Origin: Pieris napi
Taxonomy: Eukaryota > Arthropoda > Insecta > Lepidoptera > Pieridae
Assembly: GCF_905475465.1 (NCBI RefSeq)
Contig: NC_062259.1
Coordinates: 320,501 to 384,500, forward strand
DNA length: 64,000 bases
Direction: 5' to 3'
Both the position numbers and the translations under genes were made by a program. Every line of letters starts with the position of its first letter. The first letter of the stretch is position 1. The notes under the pieces were generated by a model, which did no database searches, was not told the DNA's origin, and was given only the letters and a program-made list of their open reading frames with translations. Below, piece by piece: positions 25,245 to 37,148 of the stretch.

Positions 25245-25540
25245 GCTTTTAACCTGACTACTGAGAGCTCACGGCGGTGGTTTAACATTAGTGTCCCGAA
25301 CAGGCAAATTAAATACTAATTGTGGCTAAAAATAAATTTGACATGACAAATAGGTACTCAACAAATCTAAGAATAGACGAAAAATTATTTGTTAAAAACA
25401 GATCGTTAACTTAACGCATGTTGACGTTATATAAATGTGTTGGCATTTCAAACACTATATGGCCTTGACCTCAAATTGCTCGTTTTATCTCCCTCTTAAC
25501 TCAATCTTCTCTATTTTGTCGCTACCCTAAATTCGTTTGA
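25245..25540. repeat. diverged direct repeat, copy 1
   Basis: It shares CTCACGGCGGTGGTTTAACA and, in the same order, TTTGACATG, TTATTTGTT, TTAACGCAT, CACTATATGG, CCTTGACCT and TTTTGTCGCTAC with a second copy at about 26430-26725. Copies are about 1.2 kb apart. Indels and substitutions show the duplication is old. No ORF. Confidence 0.6.
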
Positions 25541-26224
25541 TGAAAAATACTTCCGTGGCCCCTGTACACTAGCCTAGCACAGATTTTGAAAAAAGAATAT
25601 GCAATCGAAAAATGTATGTCTTTTCGAATATAAAAAAACTATTGTTTAGATTTACTTTAAAGAGAAAAATAAATGTTACTCCAAAGCAGAAACGCCCAAT
25701 CCATAGGTCCAATACCCCAATATTGGACATTAAGAGACTCCACAGGATCGCGTAAGTATTTATACTTTGGCCAAACGGGCACAAGGCTCATCTGATACGT
25801 GAATGGACACTCTCAAAGGGCTCGCTACAGGTCTTAATCCTTTGTAAGGACATTTCTGTATCCCCCCCCCCTTTATTCGTAAGCAAAAATGTTTTGGGCA
25901 AAGTAATTCAATTAAAACAACTATTTTTCATATATCACAAAATTATATATAACTTGTATATATCTTACATTATGTGCGTCGGTGGCAGTAAAAATTCTAA
26001 TGCTATATTTATATATGTTCGTTAAAAACCTCAGTTGAACCTTCGTATTACGGGGCATATATACATATAACATTATATATGTGAAAACTACACTTAGTTA
26101 TTGCTGAATACACAAGATTGTTGACTTATATTTAGACATTAAAAAATTCGCTTGCTTAAAATTATGAAAACTGTAAAAACAATACAAAAATAGCAAACGG
26201 AATGCATCACAGCGAATCTCCACG

Positions 26225-26725
26225 GCAAAACCACTGCGTCAAGTGGATCCTAACCACTCACCGAAATACTGAGTGAACCACTGCTATCAACTACTTACCG
26301 CGTAAACTACTGGCCTCACCGTTACTGACTTAACCACTCCGCTGTCTACTGACAGCGAAGTGGTTAAGTCAGTCAACCACTTAACTCTACTGACTCAACG
26401 CCTCCGCTACAGACTCCACCAATCCGCTTCTAACGTACACTCATCACTAAACTAACTACTGACAACTCACGGCGGTGGTTTAACATTAGTTTGCCGAACT
26501 GGCAAAAATTAAACACTAAATTGGGCTAAAATTAATTTGATATGGCAACAATATTAAAAATACTCTAAAATAGGCGTAAAAATATTTGTTTAAAAATAAT
26601 CTTTAAATTAACGCCATCTTGTGTTCGAATTTTAAACACTTTATATGGTCTTGACCTGAAAATGTTTTTTTTATCTACCTTCATAACTCATATTTTGACG
26701 CTACGCACATTTTTCGTTTAATACT
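26225..26725. repeat. degenerate tandem array with hairpin, plus direct repeat copy 2
   Basis: About 26225-26460 is built from variants of ACTGACTTAACCACTCCGC. It contains a near-perfect hairpin at 26324-26373: 23-bp arms, one mismatch, 4-nt loop TACT. The second copy of the 25245-25540 repeat follows directly. Copy 1 has only one such motif at its edge, so the array seems to have expanded in copy 2. Confidence 0.6.
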
Positions 26726-27084
26726 ACATTTTTTGTAAGACGTATTGAAACTAAAAACATACAAACCATACAAATTTTATGGAAAGCCGGAATTAGATGT
26801 GAAGAAAAATTTATAAAGACGTGTTGATATCTCAAAAACTACTGCACGTATTTCAATGAGATTTAAACCGTCCTAAATTGGAATATAACTGATTGGAAAT
26901 AAATGCAGGTTATCAGCTTGAATAACCTCTTTTTTAACTTGGTTAAAATCTAACCATGAGGTGGTAAGATTTATGCTGACGCCTTTAAGTAACTGTGTCC
27001 GAAAGTAACGAGATCAGGAACGACAGTTTTAAGCATTCTAACGCAAACTATTAAAAAAATGACTACACCACAAATTTTCATGCC

Positions 27085-27265
27085 ATCTGGAGGCAAACAT
27101 GTTCAAGCGCCATCTTAAGACAGAAATTCATTCAAGCACGATCTTGATTCGCGAATTCATTTAAGCGCCCACTTCAGGCAGAAAATCATTTAAGCGCCAT
27201 CTTGAGACAGAAACATGTTTAAGCTATCTAGACACACAAATTCATTTAAGCGCCATCTCGTGACA
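27085..27265. repeat. minisatellite, unit about 30 bp
   Basis: About six units of the form TTTAAGCGCCATCTTGAGAC followed by AGAAATTCA, partly decayed. The array ends about 20 bp from the stop codon of the BCH gene (27284-27286), so it lies within that gene's 3' UTR. Confidence 0.7.
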
Positions 27266-27283
27266 AAACAAGACATTTCACAT

Positions 27284-30200
27284 CTATCTACGATGTATGT
27301 CAAAGTGTTTGACGCTCTCGGGTATTGCGTTGGGCTCGACGGGCACTTTTCTGAACAGCTCGCCCAGAGTTTTTACATAGTTCAACTTGCGAAAGAATTT
27401 TGAGCTGAAATTAAAGAACGGATTCAATTAATCATTTTAACCGAAATAAGTATTTAACTAGTAGAGAAAGTACTGTACAATATAGGGAATATAGTGGACA
27501 TAGTAAATATAAAATGTAATAGTGAATGTTAATTGTTCAATTGTGAAATTTTTAAATTGTGAGACTATATAGAAAATCTAAAATCGTTAAAATTTCAAAA
27601 AATTGGTCAATAATGATTATAGATACTTACCTAACGAACGGCTTAGTTATAACGACGAATGATTTCAACCAAAACGTTGGATGCACGAGATAAAGATGTT
27701 TCAGATTTTTTCGTAAACTGGAAAAATAATATATATTATAGAACAGTGGACAAACGGACAGGAAGTTCATCTGATTTTATGTGATACCAGAATGCAATTG
27801 CCGGCCTTATATGAATTGGTCCTAAGAAACCTAAGTCGAATCAGTTCGCAAATACTAAGATAGGCTGGTTACACATAGTGGTAGTGCCTCTAAAGGCATA
27901 GAAAAAATTAGAAGAAAACATAAGAAAAAGAAAAGATGGAAGGAAATAGGAAAAATGTAGAAGCAAACAATATAAATAGAAAAAAGATAGATGAAAACAA
28001 AGTAAATAGGGAAAAGGTAGAAAGAAACAAAACAGAGCATTAATAAAAATACAATAACGAGGGAAGGAAACAAAAAGAAAAAAGAAAAGGCAGAACGAAA
28101 ACAATAGAAATACTAAAACACAATCAAATAAGAAACAAAAAGAGAAGTAAACAAGAGAACATTTACCGCCTGTCAATCAGTTTGTAACACTCGTGCAGCC
28201 AGGCGAATGTCGGCATCCGGCGTTTGCCCGCACTTCCGTGGAGGTATACCAGTATGTATTCATCGGTCACGAGGCGTTCCAGACTCCATATCACGTACCT
28301 GAATATATACAGGATGTACCAAAAGTTATCATCCACCTGCAGTCTGATGATAGGCCAGGTGGGTAACCACAGAAAATTAAAAAAAAATTGTGATGTTCTT
28401 CCTAAAACTGTGTAAAAGAAATATATGGCGCATTCCAAGTTGAATTAATTTTTTTTAATGAATATGATGAAATATATATATTTTCTGCGCTTGACACTGT
28501 CCAGACTACAGCTTGACGATCTGTATAAAAAATCATTCATGAATTTCAAAAATGAGGGTAGATCGGACGAACGTAAGTATAAGCGAGTCATTCACGGTTG
28601 AACCGTCATGCTCTGCGGACGTTCCTATGCCGCAATTGATAAATTTGGTAACGGATTGTTCTAAATATTACTTTGTGCAGAATATAATTATTATATTAAT
28701 TAATTTTACCTGCTCCTAACAATACAATCATACGTTTGCACTGATTTAACTGAAGCACTCATTTCTCGCTTGCCATCACAGCGTAAACACAATGAGACAC
28801 AAAAAGACGAAGGAGTAAATAAATAAAAATTGTAGGGTAACAATCAAAATCAATGAAAATTTTTATAAAGTTTTGAGAACTACCCTCACATTTGAAAATA
28901 TCTCGATTAAAATGAAAGTATCTTTGTGTCAATTTAATTTATACACCTTTCTCGTGTCTACTCGTTTCAAAAAATAGAGGGTACTTACAAAAATAAATTA
29001 TCCATAACATATCTATAATCCGGTCTTGCATTATCTGGTAAATAGCACGCGCTGAACACAATTATTGCTGCGCCGTCGGCGCTATAACCCCCATGTGATA
29101 TAACGCGTTTAAACGGTTCGATAACCTAAAAAAAAATTAAACAATTTATCTATGCCCACATGGTCTTTATCATACGCATTGCAGTTTAAGTAAGTTATTT
29201 TTTTTGTACCCGGTCCCATATCCCAAAACCCCACACTACAATTTAATCACTTTGCTACACTTAAATAATGTTTCACTGTTGCCCAATATTTTTTTGTCCC
29301 ATACCCCAATAGCATGGGCCCCAACTACCTCTATATTAACCTACAATTAACTTTAATGCCCTGATATAATAAGAGTTGTATTATTTTCTTTTTGAATAAT
29401 GGTTGACCTTTGCTGTAAGAATTTTCGTCCCTCGCCCCTCGCCCCTCATCCTTAAAACCACAATATCCCTCACTACCTTAATACCTTTATATTTCAGCTC
29501 TACAAAACCTTTACATAACGTTCTACATTCAAAATATTTAACGAACTTGTCGCCATGCCCCATACCCCACTCACCTTCATATCACAATTAGCATTAACCC
29601 CACTATGCTGCACATGGAGCCACGACCTCTCATCCCGATATTCTTCACTCGCTGAATACTCTGGTATTTGATCACTACACTCACTAGCGGTTGCTGTGGA
29701 CTTGGATCTGAAATCGTGTCCGAAATGTGAGAAGAGTTGAAATCAAAATCAATGCCAAGTTTAAATTTATTACAGGACCATACGAGCGTACTGGACACCC
29801 ATAAAGGGCACTACATGGTCACCCATTTTAGTGGGTGCGTTGTCGGCTTTTAAGGTAGTTTGCTCCTTTTAAATTGGTGGTCGTATCTCCCAGGGAAGAC
29901 CAATAGTCTATTACACAGTTCACAAATGTCTAGTGAAGTGCACCGTAGACAAATTCCAGCAATAAAAGCGTCATTGGGTTCTAAATTGATTCCAAATTAT
30001 ATTTTATTCAATTAACACTTTTGAATTATTAAAACACCGTGAATATTACGATTATACATGGTCATCCTTGACAATATAATTGGGTTGTTAATCGGTGCCA
30101 AGACCCATTTAGTTGAAATATTTACTTATTCATTTTCAACAGAGTTGAGTTCTGAATCAGTGCTAATCTGTCGAATTAACGTTAAATTTTTACGGTTAAA

Positions 30201-33200
30201 AAACATTTTTGTATGTTTATATAACTTTATATGATAAAGCAATGGAAAGAAGAAAACATAAAATAGAAAGCCAAAAAATAGCCTTGACCTGAAAAAGTTC
30301 CGACCAATATTACAGAAGGACTGAAGTTTTCTTGTATAAAAATCTTAAAAATATTTTTTTTAGTACTCCTTACCGCTGTGTCTCATCTTCGCTTGGTGGG
30401 TCTACGATATCCTTTTCCGGTTCAGATTCTATGGAACAATCACTTCCTATACTACACGTGTCGTCCAAAGGCGGCTGAAATCAATTCAAATAGGCTGTTT
30501 GACAATATATTAGTGACCCAAACATATACAAATTGATATTTTTCAGCTATGTCATCTGTCAACTTTATGTATATAAACTAATTCCTTTGACAATTCCCTG
30601 ATTAAAATCAAATCTTAAAGTAACTTGGATCTGAAAAAATCAAATCTTCTGACCCACAAAAAATTTCTATTTTCTCAAAATCTGTTGAAAATCTCTCACA
30701 TACTCACAATTTGAATTTTTCGCTTCGGTGGGGGGTTAAACACCGCCGGTCTTAGGGCTACAGACCCCGAATACACATCCATTAGAGCAACATATGACTT
30801 GTCATAACTCCATATTTCTGAATTGTGACCCTTTAAATAAAGATTAAATTAAGTAAAAATAATTGGCTCCAACCCTTAAATATTGACCTTGTGACTTCAG
30901 CATGCAACTCTTCTTTGCACAAGTTGACGTACTATGGCTATTTAACACCCTCTCGTATGAAGGTAAACATTAGACCCATGTGCCTCAGAAGGCTGATCCC
31001 CAAATGACAAATCAGAAAAATCTTAGGCTAATATCCAGAGTAGCCACTAGCTACTTGGTAAAGCATATTTCTGTATCTAATGTAATCTTGGGCAAGTATT
31101 ACCAGTAATAATAGTGTATTACAGACAGGGTACAGTTAAGAGACCTGAACCAAGACCCTGAACCCTGACCAATTCAAAACCATTTACTGTGTCTACTGTC
31201 AGACAGATGCCTACTTTTTAATAATTGCAATTTCGCCAAAACCCTATACTCACATTCTGAGCTTGACTGAGATTGATTCCACTCGACATTTCCATTGGTA
31301 AATCAAAATTTGGCCGAACATTTGAGGGTGAATCACACCATTCCGTTGCCTGAAATTAATTATAACATCTATATCAGGGCAAAATTGTGGAAAAGAGACC
31401 AAGGGGAGGCAGCCCAACGTCACAACCGTCCAGGTACCACAAAACATGACTATATATATATCTTAAACAAATGTCAGACAAATCATCACCAAGCCAAAGT
31501 TAGATGATATGCCAGCTAGTGGTTAAGGGAGCGTTCAAGTATAGCCCCAAAACATTATTTAATTTTTATTTTAATTATTGCCATTCAAATGTAAATAAAA
31601 TTTATACAGCCTAAAGTTATCTGTTAAAAAAGACAAGTGACAAAAAGATGGCGCATTTATTCCAAATACCAAATTGTAATATATATATATATATAATCTT
31701 TTAAGTACAAATTGACGCTTTGATTTGATAGTGTACAGGATGTTGCACTAATAATATAAAGACATAATTGTGTTTTTAGTAAATAAACTTTAATAATGAA
31801 AATACTTTATCCCTAAATTCCATCTGACATAAAGAAAGTCTAAAATAAGATTTAAAAAATAATTAATTAATTAAAATGTATTAACTAAATTTGAAAAATA
31901 ATAATTAAAATATAAGTACGTAAGTTAAATTTAAAATATAAGTACTAACTCAAAAAAGAATATCTTATTTCTATTGATTCACTTTGACCAAAAAAAATTG
32001 TCTACTAAACAATAATTCATTTAATTTGAGGTGTTATTAAGTGGTATTATTTAATTTTAAAAGCCTACGCTCAGTTTGGTTGCAGGATCCCATAATACTT
32101 TAAGCAACAGTTTCAATTTGAAAAATCCTTTTTGGGCTGTCATTTTATTGAATAAGACCTAAACCAACCAAATTAAAGCAGTTCTTAGTAAAATACATTT
32201 GCAAATATATTGAATAAATACCCTTAATAATGAACACAAAATTTGCTTTAGTTATTGAACTATATATACATCATAATAATACATTGTATAATTCTATATC
32301 TGTACATTCCACAATTTTTATAACAAACAATAATTGTAATGTCAATACCTCTGAAAAACGCTCCTGTTCCATTTTCGGTGTACTCCGATTTCCAACCCTA
32401 CTCTCAAACCTGGAAATAACATTGTCTGGAATCTCCGGTGACATTGCTATGTCTAGTTTAATTTTCCTCCTCGGCTTTAAACCATTAAACAAACTGTTGG
32501 TGTCATTAAACTCAGCCGTCACATATTCTGACACATACAAATTACTTTTTGAACTATTTTCTTGCGGTGAATATAGGCTATAATAATTTTTATCTGCCTC
32601 TATGCTTGATAGACTATCTTCATATTTCTCATCCTTTTTCTCATCTGGACTCGCAAGACCCATTAGGGGATGATTAGTTGTTAATGTTAAAGTGCATTTG
32701 TTTTTATTTATGGATGTTTCCAACATTTTTGTTGTTAAACTATTCATTGTGGAATCTTCAAATTCTGAAGAATTTGAGTTTGATGTACTGTATTTTGATG
32801 ATGCTGTATCCATCTTTTCATCTGAATCTTCCCTTTGGTCACTGAAAATTTTAAAATCACTTTGTTTATGAGCACAATATGCGAATTCCTGGGGATGCAC
32901 CTATAAACTTTCTATCTATGTGCAAAATTATTATCTTGGACTATAAAGGAGGAAATTAAGGACACGGGCATGCTTAGGCCCAAAACAATGGCTTGGATTG
33001 CCTCCAGCCACAATTTGCCTATAAAGAAAAAAAAATGAAACAGAAATAATTCAGCTCCAAGGGCAACTTCACTATGGAGTTTATTTTATTTGTTTATTAA
33101 CACCTAATATTGCATTAACATAATTAAATGAAAAGGAGGGCAACTGGCAGCCTTATCCCTTTTTTTTAGTTTCTCTTATTTTAAACGTTGGGAACTAACT

Positions 33201-36200
33201 AAAATGTATAATTTTAGTTTGCCACTATAACTTAATAATAATAATGCAAGAATATGGTACAAAAACGTCTAAGGTCGCGCAAATGGCGCGTAAATTTGTC
33301 TTTAAAGGAATTTTACATCATTAGTCATATGAATTGGTCAATTCTTATATTATTTGAATCGTACATATCATATCATACTTATTTTTACTAAATTTAATTC
33401 AACTACAGTGTCACAAGCAAATAATCTTTTATTGACTTTTTAAAAGTAATACACCACTTCGATTTTTAAAGACTCTAGTAGGAAGATCTTTTAATTCTTT
33501 TGGTAAATTATTGTAAACCTTAATCAATCTGGAACTGTTTAGGAAAAACAAAAGGTGTTTTTCCTAAACAGTTCTGATTGATTTTTGGCACTGCCAATTT
33601 CTGCCTATGTGTCTTCTTACTTAGACTTCTACATTCGACTTAAAAATATGTATGTTTCTGTGCATGAGTAAGGACATTTCTAAAATATAAATACAGGGAA
33701 GAGACAAATTTTTGAGCTTATTAAATAATGGTACGCAACTATCAAGACAGTTTGCTCCACAAATTGCTCTAATAGATTTCTTTTGAGCCTTAAATACCCT
33801 ATTTACTTCAAGTGAATTTCCGCAAACTATAATTCAATATCTAATATAGATGAAGTATATGCATGATAAGCAGGTAATATCGTATCATGGTTAACAGTTT
33901 CCCTTAGTCGTTTTAACACAAAAACGAAGCTGTCTGTTTTATTCTGTAATTTTTCAACATGTGCTTTCCGACTACAAAATTTATCTTGCATTATAACTAA
34001 AAATACACACTCATTAATTATGTCTAGTTTATTGCTTTTATATTGTAAGTCTATTTGTGTTTTTGAGTTATATGTCTGAAAATGGATAGTGTTAGTTTTG
34101 GTCATGTTTATTTGTAGATAATTGGAATTCATCCAGTTAATGGCGTCGTCTAGAGATTTAATAAAGTTGTTTTTTAAGTCTTGTTCGTTTTTACTTTTTA
34201 TTATAAGTGTAGTGTCATCAGCAAATAGTATACAGTTCTGGTGAATTCATTCATTCATTATTTATTATGATGTCATTTATTACGTTAGAAAAAGTAGTGG
34301 GGCCAAAATACTGCCTTCTATTTTCAAGGTAACTTTTTACCCAGTTATAAGCATTACCTCTTATTTCAAAGCATTCAATTTTTTTTTAATGACATACAAA
34401 GTCAAAAACCTTTCTCATCTAGATCTAGAAAGATGCAACCTGCTTAAATGATAATGCATTTTATCATTTAAGCGCTCAGTAATTTGTTTGACTAGGGATA
34501 AGCACGCAAGGTTGGTAGAACATTTTTTTCTGAAATTGTAATTTTTTAAAATATCAATAGTCAATACTCTATTTTACTATACATTACTTTTTCAAAATTT
34601 TCAGATATTATAGGAATTAAAGTTATTGGTCTATTAGTCATTTGGGTTTTTGCTCCTTTTTTATAGTTTGATGATTTATATTTTTAGTTTTTAAGGAAAG
34701 ATCCCTTCTACTATCTATAGATTAATTATATATGTTAGTGAATCAATTAGGTATAATGCATATGATTTCATTGTTTTGGTACCCAAATTAATGTATCCTG
34801 TAGATTTTATATTTTTCAATGATTTAATAATTTTTAATATATGTGTTATTCATGGGGGAAAGAATAATACTTTTATGATTTAGAGGGATTAAATCATAAA
34901 AGTATTATTTTAATTTTGGCTCCTGGCAAATTTTTTGTTTTATTTTTAGTAGGCAGTGAGGTAAAATAGTCATTAAATAAGTTGCATATTTCACTTGGAT
35001 TCATATGTTCTGTTATCAATATTAATTGCTTCTATTTCTGAGTAAAACGTCATGTCTTATGTATTCTGCAAGCTGATGGGATTAATGCATATATTTTTTA
35101 AAAATAGATGGGTATTTATTAATGTAAATAAGATTAAAAATATAAATAATAAATGCATATAATTATTCAGATTTATTTTGTTTTTTATTGAGCTTATTAA
35201 AATGATATTTTACATAACATTCTTTTTTTTATACAAAACTTTTTTAGCGCTTTAATAAAGAATCTATTTTAGATAGGTTTGAATGTATTTTTAGTTTTTA
35301 AGATCAGAAAATATAAATTGTGAAAAGTGTGTAAAGTGTCATGGAAGTTTTTGAATGCTTCATTTGTTATGGGGGAGCTGTATGTTATACATACATATGT
35401 ATTAATAAAAATAATTTATTTATTGCAAGAACATGGTATGATAATGGGTACAATTGCAAGTTCGCATATTCGCCACACACAATGGCGTGCAAATTTGTCT
35501 TTTATTAGTCATTTATAAATTTTATATTATTAGCCAAAGTCAATTCTTATATTATTTGTATCGTTATATCGTACATATCATATCATGCTTTATTAAATTA
35601 ATATCAACTACAGTGACTCACACATATGCATGTAATATATGTATCCTACTTGCTATGCCACTTATTTAAGTTGCAACAAGTTCGAAAATGAAAGTGAAAA
35701 CCCATGCCATAAGTGCCCAAGTGTATGATTTTAGAACTCTCTTAAATCTTGCTAATTGTGATCATGACTAAAGAGTATGTTTATAATCGAAACATTAAGT
35801 CAAAATTTTTTACTTATATGTCAAACGTGAATTGGCTTTTCATATAATATAGGAGTCCTTAGCAGCAAGTCTTGGCTCTTTGGAATCTTAATGTAAGACT
35901 GAATTAGATTATAAACAAATAAAAGTTCACAAGAGTAAAGATATGATTGAAAACACACGTGATGGGAAAGTAAGACGGGTAAGATTTTGATAGAAAGACA
36001 ATCTTCTGCAGGGAGATCAGGAGTCAGGTCTAGAAGGCAGAAATAGGAATATAATATAATATTTGGCACCTAAGTTGGAAGGCAAAAAGTATTTTATACA
36101 CAGACATATATTTATTTATGTAATATTTTAATGGTGTTAAGATATAAAAAATATGTCTGCCTCAAGTCCCATTGAGCCTTGAAAAGAATTTAAAAGAAAA

Positions 36201-36575
36201 AATATTTTTAAATGACCGTTAAATAAATAAACTCGATACTATGCTATATCGAATACGCCTACTTAATTTAAACATATTAACATGCGCAATATTGTTTTCA
36301 TGTAAAATGTTCATGTTTGTAATTCTGAGTGAATAATGCGACCTTGATAATTAAACGAAATGGCATTGAATGCAATTTTCATATTTATAATAAGTGAGGG
36401 TGGTTTGGTCATAACACGTTTAAATATTTTAATACAAAAGAACTTTATATTCCATATACAGTGTAAATATAGACAAAGACAAAAGCATGCTAAACGGCTA
36501 AATATATAGCAAATAAACTGCAAAAAATCCATGAAATTACGATAAACAAAATTGATTTATAACAACTCACTTCAT
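27284..36575 (-). CDS. BNIP2/caytaxin-like BCH (CRAL-TRIO type) domain protein, complete
   Basis: Ten exons read from high to low coordinate: 36571-36575, 32349-32841, 31254-31349, 30708-30830, 30374-30474, 29575-29707, 28989-29125, 28167-28298, 27631-27717, 27284-27404. All phases agree, giving 475 residues. The ATG sits at 36573-36575 in a five-base coding piece whose last codon is split across a 3.7-kb intron. Residues 1-300 are acidic and Ser-rich, with a PRRKIKLDIAMSPE box near 150. The BCH domain occupies about 300-470: SWLHVQHSGVNANCDMKVIE, SHGGYSADGAAIIVFSACYL, YVIWSLERLV, ILVYLHGSAGKRRMP, DRRLRKNLKHLYLVHPTFW, KPFVSSKFFRKLNYV. These follow BNIP2, ATCAY and PRUNE2 closely. Those proteins are cytosolic scaffolds that bind Rho-GTPase regulators and kinesin-1. 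The exon at 30708-30830 uses an AAAG acceptor, the only choice that keeps phase. Large introns hold LINE relics. Confidence 0.9.
32842..36570. other. first intron of the BCH gene, filled with LINE debris
   Basis: It contains a decayed reverse-strand LINE (about 33420-34400), a 190-bp repeat pair (33240-33424 and 35410-35620) and three perfect hairpins. Reverse frames at 35821-36069 and 36311-36532 have no support. No other exon was found. Confidence 0.55.
33420..34400 (-). mobile_element. decayed CR1-like LINE, reverse transcriptase C-terminal part
   Basis: The reverse frame 33827-34132 reads NSNYLQINMTKTNTIHFQTY, then FLVIMQDKFCSRKAHVEKL, LKRLRETVN and LPAYHAYTSSILDIEL. This is the thumb region after the polymerase core of a Jockey/CR1-type non-LTR ORF. 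Both sides are broken by frameshifts and short palindromic insertions. Confidence 0.65.
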
Positions 36576-37148
36576 CGGTACTTGCAGAGTTTAGGTAATT
36601 TACACATTAAAGATGCACACGCTCTAGACTTTTACACTACACTAGTTTTTTTTTACTTTGATTATTGTAGACTTTTAAATTATTTATTGATATCTAAAGA
36701 AATACTGAATTAATAACATTTTCAACTCAACCGACGCTCCTTTTTGCAAAAATCAACACAATTGACAAATGACAAGTAACAAATTAGTAGTTACATTACA
36801 GACTGAAAAATGAAAATGTCAATCATTTTTAAAACTTTGAATTTTGACAATTGACAAATTGGATATATTTATAATATAATATGAAAATAACATTGGCTTA
36901 AAGGTCTCGTTACCAGGCCATAAAATTATAAAAAAAAAATATATATGAAAATAACATTTGAAAAAGCGCGGGAAACTTCGTTCATGGTAGACGTATTTTT
37001 CACGGTGGTGAATATTTAATTTGACTAGTTAAAACGCAGAGGATAAGCTGTTAGTTTTAATTTTTGTATTATATGTAATCTTTATATCATATTTGTGTAT
37101 AGTGTCATCGTGTAGTCGGTAAGTTTTTGTAATTTCTGTAAATATTGT

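Larger units (their letters stand above)
24110..27283. other. convergent 3' ends and repeat-rich spacer
   Basis: This lies between the small plus-strand gene and the minus-strand BCH gene. Plus-strand poly(A) signals are near 24608 and 24662. A reverse one (TTTATTGC on plus) is near 24688, so the two 3' UTRs may meet here. The stretch also has a SINE copy at 24300-24520, a C-run at about 25861, a diverged duplication and a minisatellite. No exon is supported. Confidence 0.45.

Noticed and set aside
26225..27265. CRISPR-like array
   Set aside because: Units are degenerate and directly tandem without unique spacers, in a eukaryotic genome.
27841..28176. Phe/Leu-rich reverse frame resembling a membrane protein
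   Set aside because: It is the complement of an A-rich, AGAAA-type low-complexity tract in a BCH-gene intron.
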